Below are positions 13,215 through 25,348 of a stretch of DNA of 64,000 nt, piece after piece (the first letter of the stretch is position 1; each line of letters begins with the position of its first letter). Origin of the DNA: Archegozetes longisetosus (lineage: Eukaryota > Arthropoda > Arachnida > Sarcoptiformes > Trhypochthoniidae); contig JAEMBT020000001.1 in the NCBI GenBank assembly GCA_018873245.2, forward strand, positions 14,982,220 through 15,046,219, given 5' to 3'. The position numbers were made by a program, and so were the translations under genes. The notes beneath the pieces were generated by a model. It searched no databases and had not been told where the DNA came from. It worked only from the letters and a program-made list of their open reading frames with translations.

Positions 13215-15045
13215 ATGCTTTTCATAAGAGTGTGAGTGCATTAAATAGTCAGCTCTGATAAGACTACAATTTTGTTAATCTTTTAGTATATTTTGAACAT
13301 TGAAAAAACTAATTAGTAATCCTTAAGACTTATATGTCATGCTCATAATCACTAAAATTAAAGTCAGTCGTTTCCTATTCAAATGAAAACGTGTTTCTAA
13401 TTTAATAATATTGTGAGTCAAATCTTTTAATAACAATATAGGCTAACAATAAATTTTGTGCAATTGAAGCTTTAGTCGAAGAGTAGCCTCTGCTCCTCTA
13501 CAAGGGTCGTTAAAGGGCTTAACTAATTTGCAATCTTTCTTTTGATAAATAAAGAAATCATTAGTAATATATTCTTCAGTTTAATATTAAAACTCATCAC
13601 AAAATATTTTCTAAACTAATGATTCATTGATAAAATCCTGTTTCAAAAAGTTGACTTAATTTACTTATTATAAGTTAAATTAAAACATTTCACATTTAAC
13701 ATCAATTTTATTCTTAGAACATAAAAAATGAAGTTTTAATCCATACAAAATCTCTGCAATTCATTTCATTCAATATTTACGTACAATTAAAGATTATTAA
13801 TCTGACGATGTATTTCATTTTTTTATTTGATTTTTTTTGACAGATTTTGCTGTCTTTTAGATTTTTCAAAAATATCGCGAAAGAATTCTTGTGTTTTAGA
13901 AATAGGCGTTTTTCCAAAGAATATTAAGTTTTGTAAAATTCGGATTTAAGTATGCGTTTCAAAAGGTTTTGGATATCTAAAAGTTTGTCACGTGAAATCG
14001 GCAAAACTTTCTCAATTCATTCAAATAATTTTCAAGTTCATGAATATCAAAATAATTTGTTTCGCTTCATGTTATGAAAATCAATATTTATTTTAGAAAA
14101 ACGTGTTAATTATGATAGAGTTCAAAGATAAGCTTCTTGAAAAAATTGATTAACAATGATTCAATTTCTGACCTAAAAACTTATACTCATAATTTTCTAA
14201 GCGTTAAAGAGAGGCTACTCTTCAACTAACGCCTTCAATTTAGCTGTTATTATATTTAAATGTATGCCAATTAGAGCTGTGATTTGAGTCATTTGAGTCA
14301 TTTGATTCATAATGTTACCGAAATAAAAATATACCTACGATTGAATAGAAACGACTGACTTTTGTTTTTATTAACATTGCACTTATTTTGAATATGGCTC
14401 ATAAGTTTAAAGGTTACTAATCATTTTTTGTAGATTCATAAAGTCGTATTAAGATATTAACAAAATTGAAGTATTATCAGAGATAGAGTATAAACTTGAA
14501 AACCCGAAACCGAGCAGACCCGTATGAAACCGAAACCGAAAACGGTTCGGGTCGGGTCGAAAACTTTCGGTTCGGTTCGGGTCGGTTTCTTAAGTTTTGG
14601 AACGGGTCTGTGCGGATCTGTAACGATTGGTTTAAAAATAATTATTGCAAATAAGTATTGGTCTTCAAAGTCTATTCAAATGCAAGTAAAATAGTGACTT
14701 ATGAAACTGTAATATAATATCTATTTTACAAACGCATTGCAAACGAATGGGTAATACATTCTGTATTTCTTTGTGTACTTAATGCGACACAGATGATCAA
14801 AATGAGTGAACCTGATGCAGAAGAATGTGATTTAAGTGAAAAAAGTGGTCAATCAAAAAGACAAAAATTTCTTTACTTTAAAAATTACTCTTTATTTAAT
14901 ACGGTTTCGGTTCGGGTCGGGTTTAGAAAATATTATTAGGATCGGTTTCGGTTCGGGTCGGTTCCTGAAAATACCTATAAGTTTATACTCTAATCAGAGA
15001 TATCTAGCCAAATCCACACTCCTGTGAAAAGTATTTGGCTAACTA
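13215..15045. mobile_element. Fold-back element with roughly 300-bp inverted arms, interrupted by a MITE
   Basis: The left arm (about 13215-13520) reads inverted in the right arm (about 14175-14483, continuing at 14993-15045). Matching blocks include cttttcataagagtgtg, ctctgataagactacaat, ttttgttaat, aaagtcagtcgtttc and gaagagtagcctct. The right arm is split by the 509-bp MITE at 14484-14992. The centre (about 13520-14175) is AT-rich and non-coding. The superfamily is not recognised and the outer ends are blurred. Confidence 0.7.
14484..14992. mobile_element. hAT-like MITE with intact 8-bp target duplication
   Basis: A 509-bp non-autonomous element. Its terminal inverted repeat is TAGAGTATAAACTT at both ends (inverted), and the 8-bp direct repeat ATCAGAGA sits immediately outside each end (14476-14483 and 14993-15000). 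The sub-terminal regions consist of inverted aaccgaaacc / cggttcgggtcgg units, far richer in G+C than the surroundings. An 8-bp duplication and TAG termini fit the hAT superfamily. The long open frame inside is only a translation of the gtttcgggtcgg repeats. Confidence 0.85.
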
Positions 15046-16059
15046 TAATAGTGTTATACAGTATCAGTATGAAGAATTTGGTGTTTTTGTGAATGTCGAA
15101 CGCCTAAGTGCCAAAGAAGAAAACAAGTAGATTTTTGTCGAAAGAATCGATAGAATAAACAGAAAAACAAGTATAATGTGAAACAGGTTCTATTAAATAT
15201 TTGATTTGATAAAAAAAAGTTAAAGTTGAAAAACATTAGGCGTATGTTGACAGCTCTATTTGAGTTGAAGAATTAATTATTGAACCTTGCTCTGCTATAT
15301 GCATATAAAATGCTTTTTAGCATCAATTAAGTTATGCCAAAAATATTAACTCTATTATGTTGTATATTATTTTTACTCATAGTCGAGTTGTGTAGCACTA
15401 AAGCCTAGCATCATGCATATCATAAAATTTTTGTGCAGAACATAATTTAAATTTTAAAGCAAATAACCCTAACTTATTCGTAAACTCTATGGAACTAACA
15501 AAAACTGCTAAATGTATAAACGAGCAGCAGGAATAGTTACTACTTAATAAGTTTCAAAAATGTTAATAATCTTCTAAACTTGAAAATAGTAATCAATTTG
15601 TGAGAATTTTTTCCTTCTTAATTAATTCTATGATTCAATTAACTCTAGAATTGAATACTATATGTGACAAATTCGATCATTCACATTATAATGACATGAA
15701 TCTCAACTGCTTATGTAATGACAACTTAACATCAATTGACTTTAATTTACAAAAGTCTTTAAGCATGTTTTAGTTCAAAAGTAGTACCGAACAATAATTG
15801 AAGTAATGATCTATTCAGTTGTGAAATGAACATGCTGATGTAACTTTAACTAATTCTAGATTTTTCACTATGCAATTTTGCAGAAATTCAGTCAGCTTAT
15901 TGATTAATTCAGCTTTGGAGAAGGTTGAGCATAATCTGCATTCCTGTCTATGAGATTTAATTAAAGTAACTTGACATATTTGGTGAGAACCTTAATTGCA
16001 TTATGAATTCGTTATTACACAATCAATTTTAGCTGTGCATAAATTGATCTAAAAATTCA

Positions 16060-16251
16060 CTTCGGTACAGGTCGGGCAATGGGAGTGTGTCTTAACTTAT
16101 TAGCAATAAGTGGTAAAGATGCTTGAAAAGCATAAAATTAAAGTTTTGATAACGTTTTTTCACGCATTCTTTGGAAGCATTCTTATCAGTATATTACTAA
16201 TAAGTTGCATCACACTCTCATTATGCAGTATGTACTAGTAAGGTATCGAAG
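16060..16251. mobile_element. 192-bp palindromic MITE
   Basis: The arms begin cttcggtac (left) and, inverted, cttcgatac (right), followed by shared blocks gagtgtg, aacttattag, aagatgctt / aagaatgctt and gttttgataac. No clear target duplication remains. Confidence 0.6.
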
Positions 16252-17002
16252 ATCTAACACTAAACTTTGCTCAAAATTTGAGTTTTAATTCGTAAGAAAT
16301 TAGCATGTCATGACGGATATGAAAAAAGTAAAGAAACCAATTTCTCGAAGATCAACCACAGAATAAAAAATTACTTAAACTAAGATTAAATACCTGTTAT
16401 TCAGTGACAGCGTGATTGGAGTAGATTGTGAGATAACTGCATTTGAAAAATGTTATAAACCAGACTCAAGTTGAAACGATGATCCAGTAAATATGTTTTT
16501 TTATAGAAAGAAAAGTTCTAAACAACATTTATCAATCCTAGCGTTTACAATTTAGAAAACGTTTCTGCCAACAAAAGTCTATTATATTAGTTTGTTTGTC
16601 GATAATTCTCTTATTTCTATAGGAAGAATTCTCTTTGAGTGATATAAGTATTTTTTTACACAATTATATTTAGAGCATTGATATTTAGTTCTTCTGTGAA
16701 ATGCCTTCTTTCTATTAACTTTAAAAATATATTTGCTCTCAATGTAAGTGCATTCACATGTTTCAATTTATAGAAAACTGAACCAATTACTCCTTAATAT
16801 TTGAAATCTTTTAACCTGCGTATCATTCACAAATAAGTTTATTGCCAGAGTATCCTGTTCTTACTGCCAAAACTTATAATTTATGAATAAGGCTCTTTTG
16901 CTTTCACTTTCAATATGTATTTTCACGTAAAAGCTTTGTATGATCTCATTTAAGTTTATATTTGGCCAAAAGTTATGATAGAAATAAAAATCAATTATAC
17001 GC

Positions 17003-17059
17003 AAATTCTGGACAATACCCCAAATTCTGGATAATACCCCAAATTCTGGACAATACCCC
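17003..17059. repeat. 20-bp tandem repeat, three copies
   Basis: Three copies of aaattctggacaatacccc with one or two substitutions. Confidence 0.85.
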
Positions 17060-18251
17060 TAACTAATTAGTACTTAACATACAAATAGTTAGTATTAAAG
17101 TAAATATGTATTCAATTTAAATTTGTCTAGCTAAAAATCAATCGTAACTATCACATCCAACAATTATGAAATGAGATAAGTTTTGAACATCAAATTGAGA
17201 TGAATGATATAAACAATGACTAAAATTAGAATTGGAGTGAAATGCCCATACGATAAGAAGTAGCGAATTTGAGACTAACTGAAAAGTCGCATAAAACAAG
17301 CATTATATGGTTTCAAGTTTCCGATGGCTTCATATCATGATAGATTTGAGCTCTAGTTTTAGAAGATCTGTCATTTGGTCAGAGGACAAGGTTGGCATTG
17401 AGGCAATCATATAATATTTTTGGATATGATCTATTTTCATTTCTGTATGTGGCACAAACTTATTTTTGTATACTTATCTTTTTCATACTTTTGATGGCTG
17501 ACCAAACATCGATCTCCAGATTTTTTGTCGGATCTTAAAAGCAAGGCAAGTAATTAAAGAGCAATCTCTGGTATTTTTAATCCGAGAACAAAACGGATGT
17601 TCGACTTAATTGGTGTTAAGCTCTGTAATGATAACATATTAGATGTTAAAAGCATATGAATTTAGAGATATTATTATTGAATAAATAGAAAATAACTTAA
17701 AAGCTTATTCATGAACATAGAATTTATTTAAATAGATTAATAATAATAATAATAATAATATGAGATAAATCACTGAAACATTTCTATAAATAACAGAATG
17801 TAAACTTCAAACTTCTAATCGAAATCATTGAGTGAGCCTAACATTTAGCTGAAAATTGAAACAAATATTCGTTTTATAAGTTTTAAACATAGATTTTAAA
17901 TAGAAATCAATCTTCCAAGTAATGTAATTCTGATGTAATACGGCTTAAAATACATTCTCTGAGCATTAAATATTAATGTATAAACTCAGCCGCACATCTG
18001 TAGAGTTGAACGCATTCTTCAGTTGTTTGTTCAAATGTAAATAATTGCGATTGCAAATCTGAGGTTACTTTAAATTGATTTCACTGCAATTGGCTCAGAA
18101 GGTTTATGTTTTGAACATCAATTTTTCTTATTTTTATTTATTTTTATTTTCCTTATTTTTGTTTTTTTATTTTTCTTATTTTCTTAATAGCAGCAAACTC
18201 CAAAATTTATAAGAATTTATAAAACTTCATATCACGAAAGATACTTAAATA

Positions 18252-18423
18252 CAGTCGCCTCTCGTTATAGTGAACGCTCAATGCACTAGAAATCCATTGA
18301 CTATAACGGTAGTTCACTTTATTAAATAAAGTGTGCATAGTCTGAAAATGAGACAATTTGTCAAAAAGTGTAGACTATAGATCATAATTCACTACATCCA
18401 ACTTCATTATAGAGAGTTGACTG
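18252..18423. mobile_element. Tc1/mariner-pogo-like MITE, copy 2
   Basis: 172 bp with TIRs CAGTCGCCTCTCGTTATAG and, on the other end read inwards, CAGTCAACTCTCTATAATG. The TA target is duplicated at 18250-18251 and 18424-18425. This copy has the best preserved ends of the family. Confidence 0.8.
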
Positions 18424-20937
18424 TATAGATCATTACTTCTCAATATTCAAATGCGTGACTCAATTGCCTCTGATGTGATTATTAAATCTTAATGTTTATC
18501 TTTGTAATGCTTGCCAGACATTAATTTTATAAGAAAACAATTTTCTTGTGCATCAATTAATATTGCTTTGGATTTGAATGTATTTACATCTATTTATATG
18601 ATTGCTTTTATCAGCCAAACAACAGAAGCTATTCTTTTCATAAATCATGTTTTATTCAAACCAATTCACACATAAAATAAAAGTGACAGACAAATGAAAA
18701 CCTTCCAAACAAGATCACAAGAATAACTAATTGGAAGATTTGAAATGATCAATAATTTTGTTGGTTTAAGTTGTTTAGCAGAAGCAAAAGTTAGTCAAGC
18801 TAAACATTTGAAGGCAGAGCTGAACACAATAATTCTATTACTAATATTATATGACAGCTATCTCTTTCTTCCATCTGTCATATCAAATGATTTATTACTT
18901 ATATTCTACTCATCATTCATAGAAATTGAATGAATACTTGACTAAATTGTTTCAATATATATCTCTCTCCAATTTGTTCCAAACCGCTTCATATACTATC
19001 AAATCGAAAATTTGTTGCTTTTCAAAGTATAGACTTTTCTGTGTAACAAATATTTTTGATTGGTATCTCTACTCAATTATAACATTACTATGTTTTACAT
19101 GATTGATAGGGATATACGAATCATATCCTAACTGTTTATCTGAACTACACGTTAAGCCTATAGAGTCGAACAACTAAAATCATATAGTTCACTTAACATA
19201 ACATACATATGCTCAACTTAAAAAGTGCACAACTTCTCGAATTGATAGTATATCTAGACTTTCTCATTAAGACAACAGTGAAAATAGAAACTGAGAATAA
19301 CTATGTAGTGAACAAGCAAAATGAATCTGAACGTATTCCAAGCAGTTTCCATGAAATTGAAAGATAATATAAACAAGATGTTTAGATATTGCTATTATTT
19401 ATTAGCAGATAATTTGACATTTTGTGCGACGAATTCATTTCCAAAAATATCTTCCGTTTAGTCCACACTTGAATCGCGCTCAAAATCTATTATGTGTCAT
19501 ATGTTGAACAGAGAATACAAAAGTTCTTTATTCTGAACAGAGAAACCGAACTCAACAAATGTTGTCACTATCAGTTATCTTTCACTTAAATCACGAGTCA
19601 ATTTGTGAGACTTGTATTTTGTATTTTCATATGAAAAGAAGCGGTCGATTGTAGCGAAGAATAGAAGAATTATAGAGAATTGAAAGTATTGTTGTCTAAA
19701 AGTGTATTTGCATATTACGGAAAGTTTAGGTTAAATAATGGAAAAATTCTTAAAACAAAAATTCTTAAAACAACGTAAATATCTAGTAGGTATCTTAACA
19801 GGAAATACAATTTCCTAATAGTTTACATCTCATTAAAACCACCCTATCATTTATTTGGATTCTCCTCAATACTGGAACTTTGCTGCTGTTGAGCAAGATA
19901 ATGAAAATTTTGAAAAATTCTATTAGAATTTGATATTTTACATTGTGATTTATTGCTGTTTTAAGCCCTAGAAATTCCTATATTTTTCTGAATGATCATT
20001 CTTAAGAAATTGGCTCCAGTTTAGGCTCCAATAGCAATCTATTCTATCATTCAAATCGAAAAAGGTCTCAAATAACAAGTGAAGGGCAGTAAACTTGAAA
20101 TGAAAAGAAGAGAAAAAATTAGTAGAAATAGTCGAACAAATGATTAAGCAATTGATGGTTTCATGTTATGACAATGTTTGAAATAAGAATCTGGAAACCT
20201 ACAGATATTGTTGCAATAAGACTTCTCGACAGATCATATTTCCAATGGTCGTATAATACAATTGGTATTAGAGAAGTTGTACACAAATTTATATAAATAA
20301 TTATTGCTATAGCAATGGTTGACTGAAACTGATAAAAACTGATTTTCTCTTTCTTTAATCAAAAGTCTAAAGTTATTGACATGGTTAATGTCAGTTGCTA
20401 GAGATCTAATAGACATTGTTACCTAATTTATAGTATTGATACGTTTTGTGCCATGAGCAAGCAATATTGCTTTCGATATATCAATTACTAGTTATGTCTT
20501 CTTATTGCACTCATACGTTCTCTTCATATCTAATAATCATTTAACCTCTCGTTGCATTTGCTTCTGTCAACGATGAATCAGTGAAATGGTTGATGGCAAC
20601 ACTATTGTAGAAATGAATTACCATCTTTCGACTCATTTCCATAATTACTTCATTAGGCTCTATGAAAATATTTGTCGTTTAGTTTTATATGAATTTTAAT
20701 GATGCGTTCCATCCATTAAAATAGGTACGAGTTATCATATTAATAAATCTTTGTTTGTATTGTACTTCGTTACAACTCTAAGTAACTATTCAGCCAAATT
20801 AATTCTCTATTGATTGAAAAACGGATCAAATCTTCTCTAACAATGTATTGGATTTAGTGGAAGCCTAGAGAAAAAGTATCCAAACTCAAAGATATAAGTA
20901 TCTTCAATCATTAAATCGTAAAATTGGCCACCAATGG

Positions 20938-21115
20938 GACTATGATTATAATTAAGTTATTGATTTAGTTTCAAATGTTTGTTAGTTGCAATTTAATGCT
21001 TGACTGCATTTTGATGTATACTATTGGCTATTGATGCAAACAGTCAAGTATTACATTGATGTCGATTGGCAAACACTCGAAACTAAATCAATTGTTAAAT
21101 TGTGATCGTAGTCTC
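20938..21115. mobile_element. 178-bp palindromic MITE
   Basis: Nearly the whole length is two inverted arms sharing gactatgat / gactacgat, ttgatttagtttc, tgtttg and cttgactg blocks around a short centre. No target duplication is certain. Confidence 0.65.
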
Positions 21116-21643
21116 GATCAGAGCCAATTTCACGATAGTTATTCAAATACTTGTCTGAGTGTTTCAATACTCTTGTCTGTGAGTTTGGACCAATAAAGTT
21201 GAACTTTTCATTGTAAGTGATTACATATATATATATATATTTTCTTCACTTTCAAACTTGTATTCCATACAAAAAGATTCAAATAACTTCTTTCAGAATA
21301 CGGTTTAAAACTTATTTGATTGTATCTAGCTTAAACTTTTTTATATTGCATTTGATTTAAAACTTTTTCAATGGCATTTAATTTAAAACTTTTCGATAGC
21401 CTTTGGTTCTATACATTTAGTTTAGTGCAGAGTTTCAAATATTTTTGTGCTCATAGATGCATATAATTGAATCCCCATAAAAGTGACTCAAACTGAATTT
21501 GCAGCGAAATGCTAGTCAAGTGTCTCGTAAAATGTAGCCAAAAAATTTTAATTGGATTTAATACTATGATTGAAGAGTAACCAAAGACTATTTTCTATAA
21601 GCAATTGTTGGAAAAGAAAAAAGTCTTAAAAACATGAAAGAGT

Positions 21644-21723
21644 TTGGACTGTAAGTGTCCGAAATAGAGCTTGGATTGCAAGTGTCCGAAATAGAGCTTA
21701 GATTGTGAGTGTCTGAAATTGAG
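21644..21723. repeat. 28-bp tandem repeat, three copies
   Basis: Three copies of a unit containing tggattgtaagtgtccgaaa and tagagct, with several substitutions in the third. Confidence 0.8.
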
Positions 21724-22050
21724 TTATTCTATAAACAAACACATGTAAAGTATGACAGATTTATTAATGAACAAACATAAAGGGAACAAAGCGATTTGGT
21801 GTTATGGTTAACATCATATTAAATAGTAATATATAGTAAAGCACAGGGACAGCAAATTCTGTTTTGTGATTCTCTGCTTGATCCAATTTTCCAAAAACTC
21901 AGATTTATGTCCTTTTCTATTCAACTTCTCACACTATTTTACCCGATCATTAATGATATTTTATTGGTTTAGTTAAGCTCAAGATTGGGCTCTTTTAGCA
22001 TTACCTAAACTTAATTAAATCTATGTGAGCCTCATATGAAACAGTTCTAA

Positions 22051-22494
22051 CTAGGGAAGGGTGCGATCTGAGGAAGTCAGATCAAGATATTTTTGATTTG
22101 ACATTAATCTATGTGACAATAAGATTGACCAAAACTCACAAATTCGTGCTTATGAGCTATCGTTTGTCCGCAATCGGTAATTTAAGATGCAATCCTTAGC
22201 ATTGCTTTGTATGGCAGCAACGTATAATGTAATGCCTTTGCTTTATGCCATAGAAAGTTGGCTTCACTGTTCAGTTTAATACTAGTTTTAAAATGCGCTC
22301 AATGCATATGGGTAGCAATGGGCATTACTGTCATACAAAGCAATGCTAAAGATTGCATTTTATATTGCTGATTGCGGACAAACAAGAGCTCATAAGCACG
22401 AATTTTTGAGTTTTGGTCAATTTAATTGTCTCATAGATTAATGCCAAATCAAAAGTATCTTGATCTGACTTCCTCAGATTGCACCCTCCCCTAG
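22051..22494. mobile_element. 444-bp MITE with about 190-bp inverted repeats and TAA target
   Basis: The ends are CTAGGGAAGGGTGCGATCTG and, inverted, CTAGGGGAGGGTGCAATCTG. The inverted repeats continue for about 190 bp (gaggaagtcagatcaagata, gaccaaaactca, cgtgcttatgagct, tgtccgcaatc, gcattgctttgtatg) with high identity, so the insertion is fairly young. TAA lies just outside both ends (22048-22050 and 22495-22497). A 3-bp TWA duplication is typical of PIF/Harbinger; this assignment is inference, since no transposase is present. Confidence 0.8.
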
Positions 22495-22525
22495 TAAGGC
22501 AATTTATGGAGCCAAACCGATTCAC

Positions 22526-22596
22526 GTTAGGTTAAGTTAGAGTAAGTTAGGTTAGGTTAGAGTCAGTTAGGTTAGGTTAGAGTAAGTTAGGTTAGT
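22526..22596 (+). repeat. Interstitial TTAGG-like array
   Basis: A degenerate array of gttaggttag units interspersed with agtaagttag and agtcagttag. TTAGG is the usual arthropod telomere repeat, so this is either an interstitial telomere-like tract or a minisatellite derived from one. A nearby sequence containing aatagaaaaacg also repeats twice (about 22600 and 22660). Confidence 0.65.
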
Positions 22597-23395
22597 TTAC
22601 TAATAGAAAAACGCAAATAATCAACCAAACAAACTGTTGCGGCAGATTAGGTTAGTTTGTTAATAGAAAAACGTAAATAGCCCACAGTTGACAGATTAAT
22701 TTGAAAATGTCATGCTTTCCACAACTGATTTATTTTCAACTCAAGCTCTATATGTATTTTTATTTAAACAACATCGCTCACTATATTTGCGGAAATGATT
22801 GATGAGTTGGTTGAAAGTAAGCAAATAAATTAGTTTATTGAGCCCTGATTCCTAGAAAGATGTTTTCATTATCGAATTACAATAATAACTATCGCATTAT
22901 CATATAAAGCAATGGTTCCCAAACTTGCTTTTACTGTCCAGTAGTGAACCGTCATGTGAGAAATTCCACATCTAGTTTTATGGAAAACACGTCATAAGTA
23001 CAATACGACTGGCTGCAACACGATCAAGTTTGAAAATTACTGGTATAAAGTATAGCATCACTATTATATTGACAAACATATTGTCGTGTGTAATACATTA
23101 CATAAATTATTGAAAGCGAAATAGGCTTGTCTTCACTTTAATTAATTTATTTTTCAATTCTTTATACTTATTGAAAACTACTGCTAACCATTAAACAATT
23201 TTAAGCTATACTATATTTTAATATCAAATTAAGTGATTATTGAGATAACTTTTGATTTAACTGAAAACATTGTAAGTCTCTGACAGACTCAAATCTAGTG
23301 TCTCCTGATAACATCCTTATTGTGCTAATGATTGCATAATGAGTCGAAAGACTACTTCATTTATATTTGAGATGTGATCGATTGTTAGAGTATAA

Positions 23396-23499
23396 TGAAA
23401 GAAACGAGTTAACAACAGTGTCGTACGTAGTAGTGAGATCCGGACTCCTTTGTCCCGTATGTAGTTACGACATTTGTTAACTATATTTATCTTTCAGAG
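23396..23499. repeat. Imperfect inverted repeat, possible tiny MITE
   Basis: A left arm tgaaagaaacgagttaacaa then cagtgtcgta faces an inverted right arm tgaaagataaatatagttaa then caaatgtcgta. The middle holds gatccggactcc. There are no target duplications or relatives in the window. Confidence 0.4.
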
Positions 23500-23756
23500 C
23501 TCGACATTTATTATTGTCTGCAAAATGATCAAAATGATTAAAATAACAGGATATGATCTAATGATCTTAATAAACTGTGATCTCATAACAATAATAAATC
23601 ATTTTTCAAACCATTTATGGCAGTAAGTTAAATGTCATCAGGCTTCTCATGATACTTCAAAACAGATAAATTCCATTGATTCATTTTCCCAGAGAATATA
23701 CAAAATTAACTTTACTTATATGGGTTTATGGCTATAGATCCTAGTTATTCTATGCT

Positions 23757-23812
23757 TAAGGTTAGGTCAGATTAGATTAGATTAGATTAGGTTATGTCAG
23801 GTTAGGTTAGGT
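23757..23812 (+). repeat. Second TTAGG-like array
   Basis: A mix of gttaggtcag, attag and gttaggttag units, 1.2 kb from the array at 22526. It includes a small (GATTA)n expansion. Confidence 0.65.
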
Positions 23813-25348
23813 ACTGAATTTGGATATGAACAAAAATGTCTCAATTATAGTCGGTATTAAACTAAAATATTAAATAAACTTTCTTACGTTCTACTTAAAG
23901 ATTGATTTTTTCATATAACAAAAGATCCAATTATAGTTTGATTGAAAAAAAAGTTGAAAACTTTAGATTTGCTAGAAACTCAAATTTTAATCAAGAAATA
24001 AGAAAATGATAAAAGTTGAAAGCCTTGCATAAATAAGGAATTTCTTAAGGCGGCGTAAACCAGCGGATACCAATTTCTTTTATATTATGATAAATGACAA
24101 GTTCATTGTTTTGGTCTAAGACTCTCGAAAATATTGAGTAAAGTTTTTATTTGTGCTCAGATAGCGGGCAATATTGTCCATAATAATTAATTAAAAAACT
24201 AATTGAAACAACTTGCTCTATCTCATATCACATTTCAATTTGTTAACAAGTTCTGCTCCTAAGAAAGCTTTCACTCAGTAAACTTGAAAACTAAATCCTT
24301 TGAGAAGTTAGAAAACTATTTTTACTCTATTGTGCTCAATATAATACAGTTTAATAAATGATTTAACTGAAAAATTACATCTGGAAAAGGCGTTGAACAT
24401 AGGAACTGACTTTAGTAACATTGACAACATTCAGCTGAAGCCATACTACACAACAGTACATAATACATACAAAGAAATATAGCTTTCATTTCACAACTGA
24501 ATACCATGTTATTTATAAGTCAAGCACAAAAACCTGTCAAAAGACTTCACGCATTTCGCTCAATCATTTCCAATATTTATCATAGAACTTGTTAATTGAT
24601 TCTAACAATCTAATTGTCGTCTTATCTGATTGTTAACTGTCAAGAAGTTGTGATCAAAGTTGTTTTTTGATCAATTTGATTGCTATTTACTTATGAGAAG
24701 TTATTGAATACAATATCTGTTGCCTTTCGGCAGCTGTCAAGAATCGGCTCATGAACTTTCATTTGGATTAGTGTTAAATAATTCTTAAGAATCTCTCTTG
24801 TGAGCAAAGACGTGAAAATAATTTCTGTTATTACAAGTTGGGAAAAGTTGGCCTTTTTGTTGTCAAATAGTTATGTTTGTGTGTTTTCTACCGCTACGCA
24901 GACTCTAATTCCTGAGTAGTAATATCGCACAGAATCCAGAATTTTTCTCAAGCTTTTTGCTATTTAGGCCGAAAACATAGGCATCGCTTCAGTTTGAAGA
25001 GTTGGGAAACAATTTTACATAAATATTTGTTCTGCTTGTGCTTCTATTTGAAGAAGAATCACATTATTAAGCACTTCTATCAATTGAACCTAATCACTAT
25101 TGATATCAGTTTCGAATAAATTAATTTGAACTTATCATAGAATATATTTATAAATACACTGACATCTTTGATAAGTTATCGGATCTTTAATGTCCAAGCA
25201 TTGAATTGATAAGAGACTAATTTTTTCTGCGCTATTATTCTCTTGGTCTGTTTGGGTCTGTTTGGGTCTCTGGGTCTCTCTGGGTCTGTCTTTGGGTGTT
25301 TGCCAGCCTCTCTAAGTCTATCAGAAAAGTTTTTACACGACTCCTTAA

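Larger units (their letters stand above)
11583..25348. other. 13.8-kb gene desert filled with transposon relics and tandem repeats
   Basis: No exon with conserved protein motifs or consistent splice phases was found on either strand. Open frames here are short, AT-driven and lack family resemblance. The individually listed MITEs, fold-back element and minisatellites account for roughly a quarter of the sequence; the rest is AT-rich, with poly-T runs (for example 18120-18190) and (AAT)n at about 17742-17760. Promoters of the divergent phosphatase (left) and GPCR (right) genes must lie at its two ends, but I cannot place them. Confidence 0.65.

Noticed and set aside
14836-15027. Open frame with FGSG-type repeats
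   Set aside because: It is a translation of the GC-rich sub-terminal repeats of the MITE and runs across its end.
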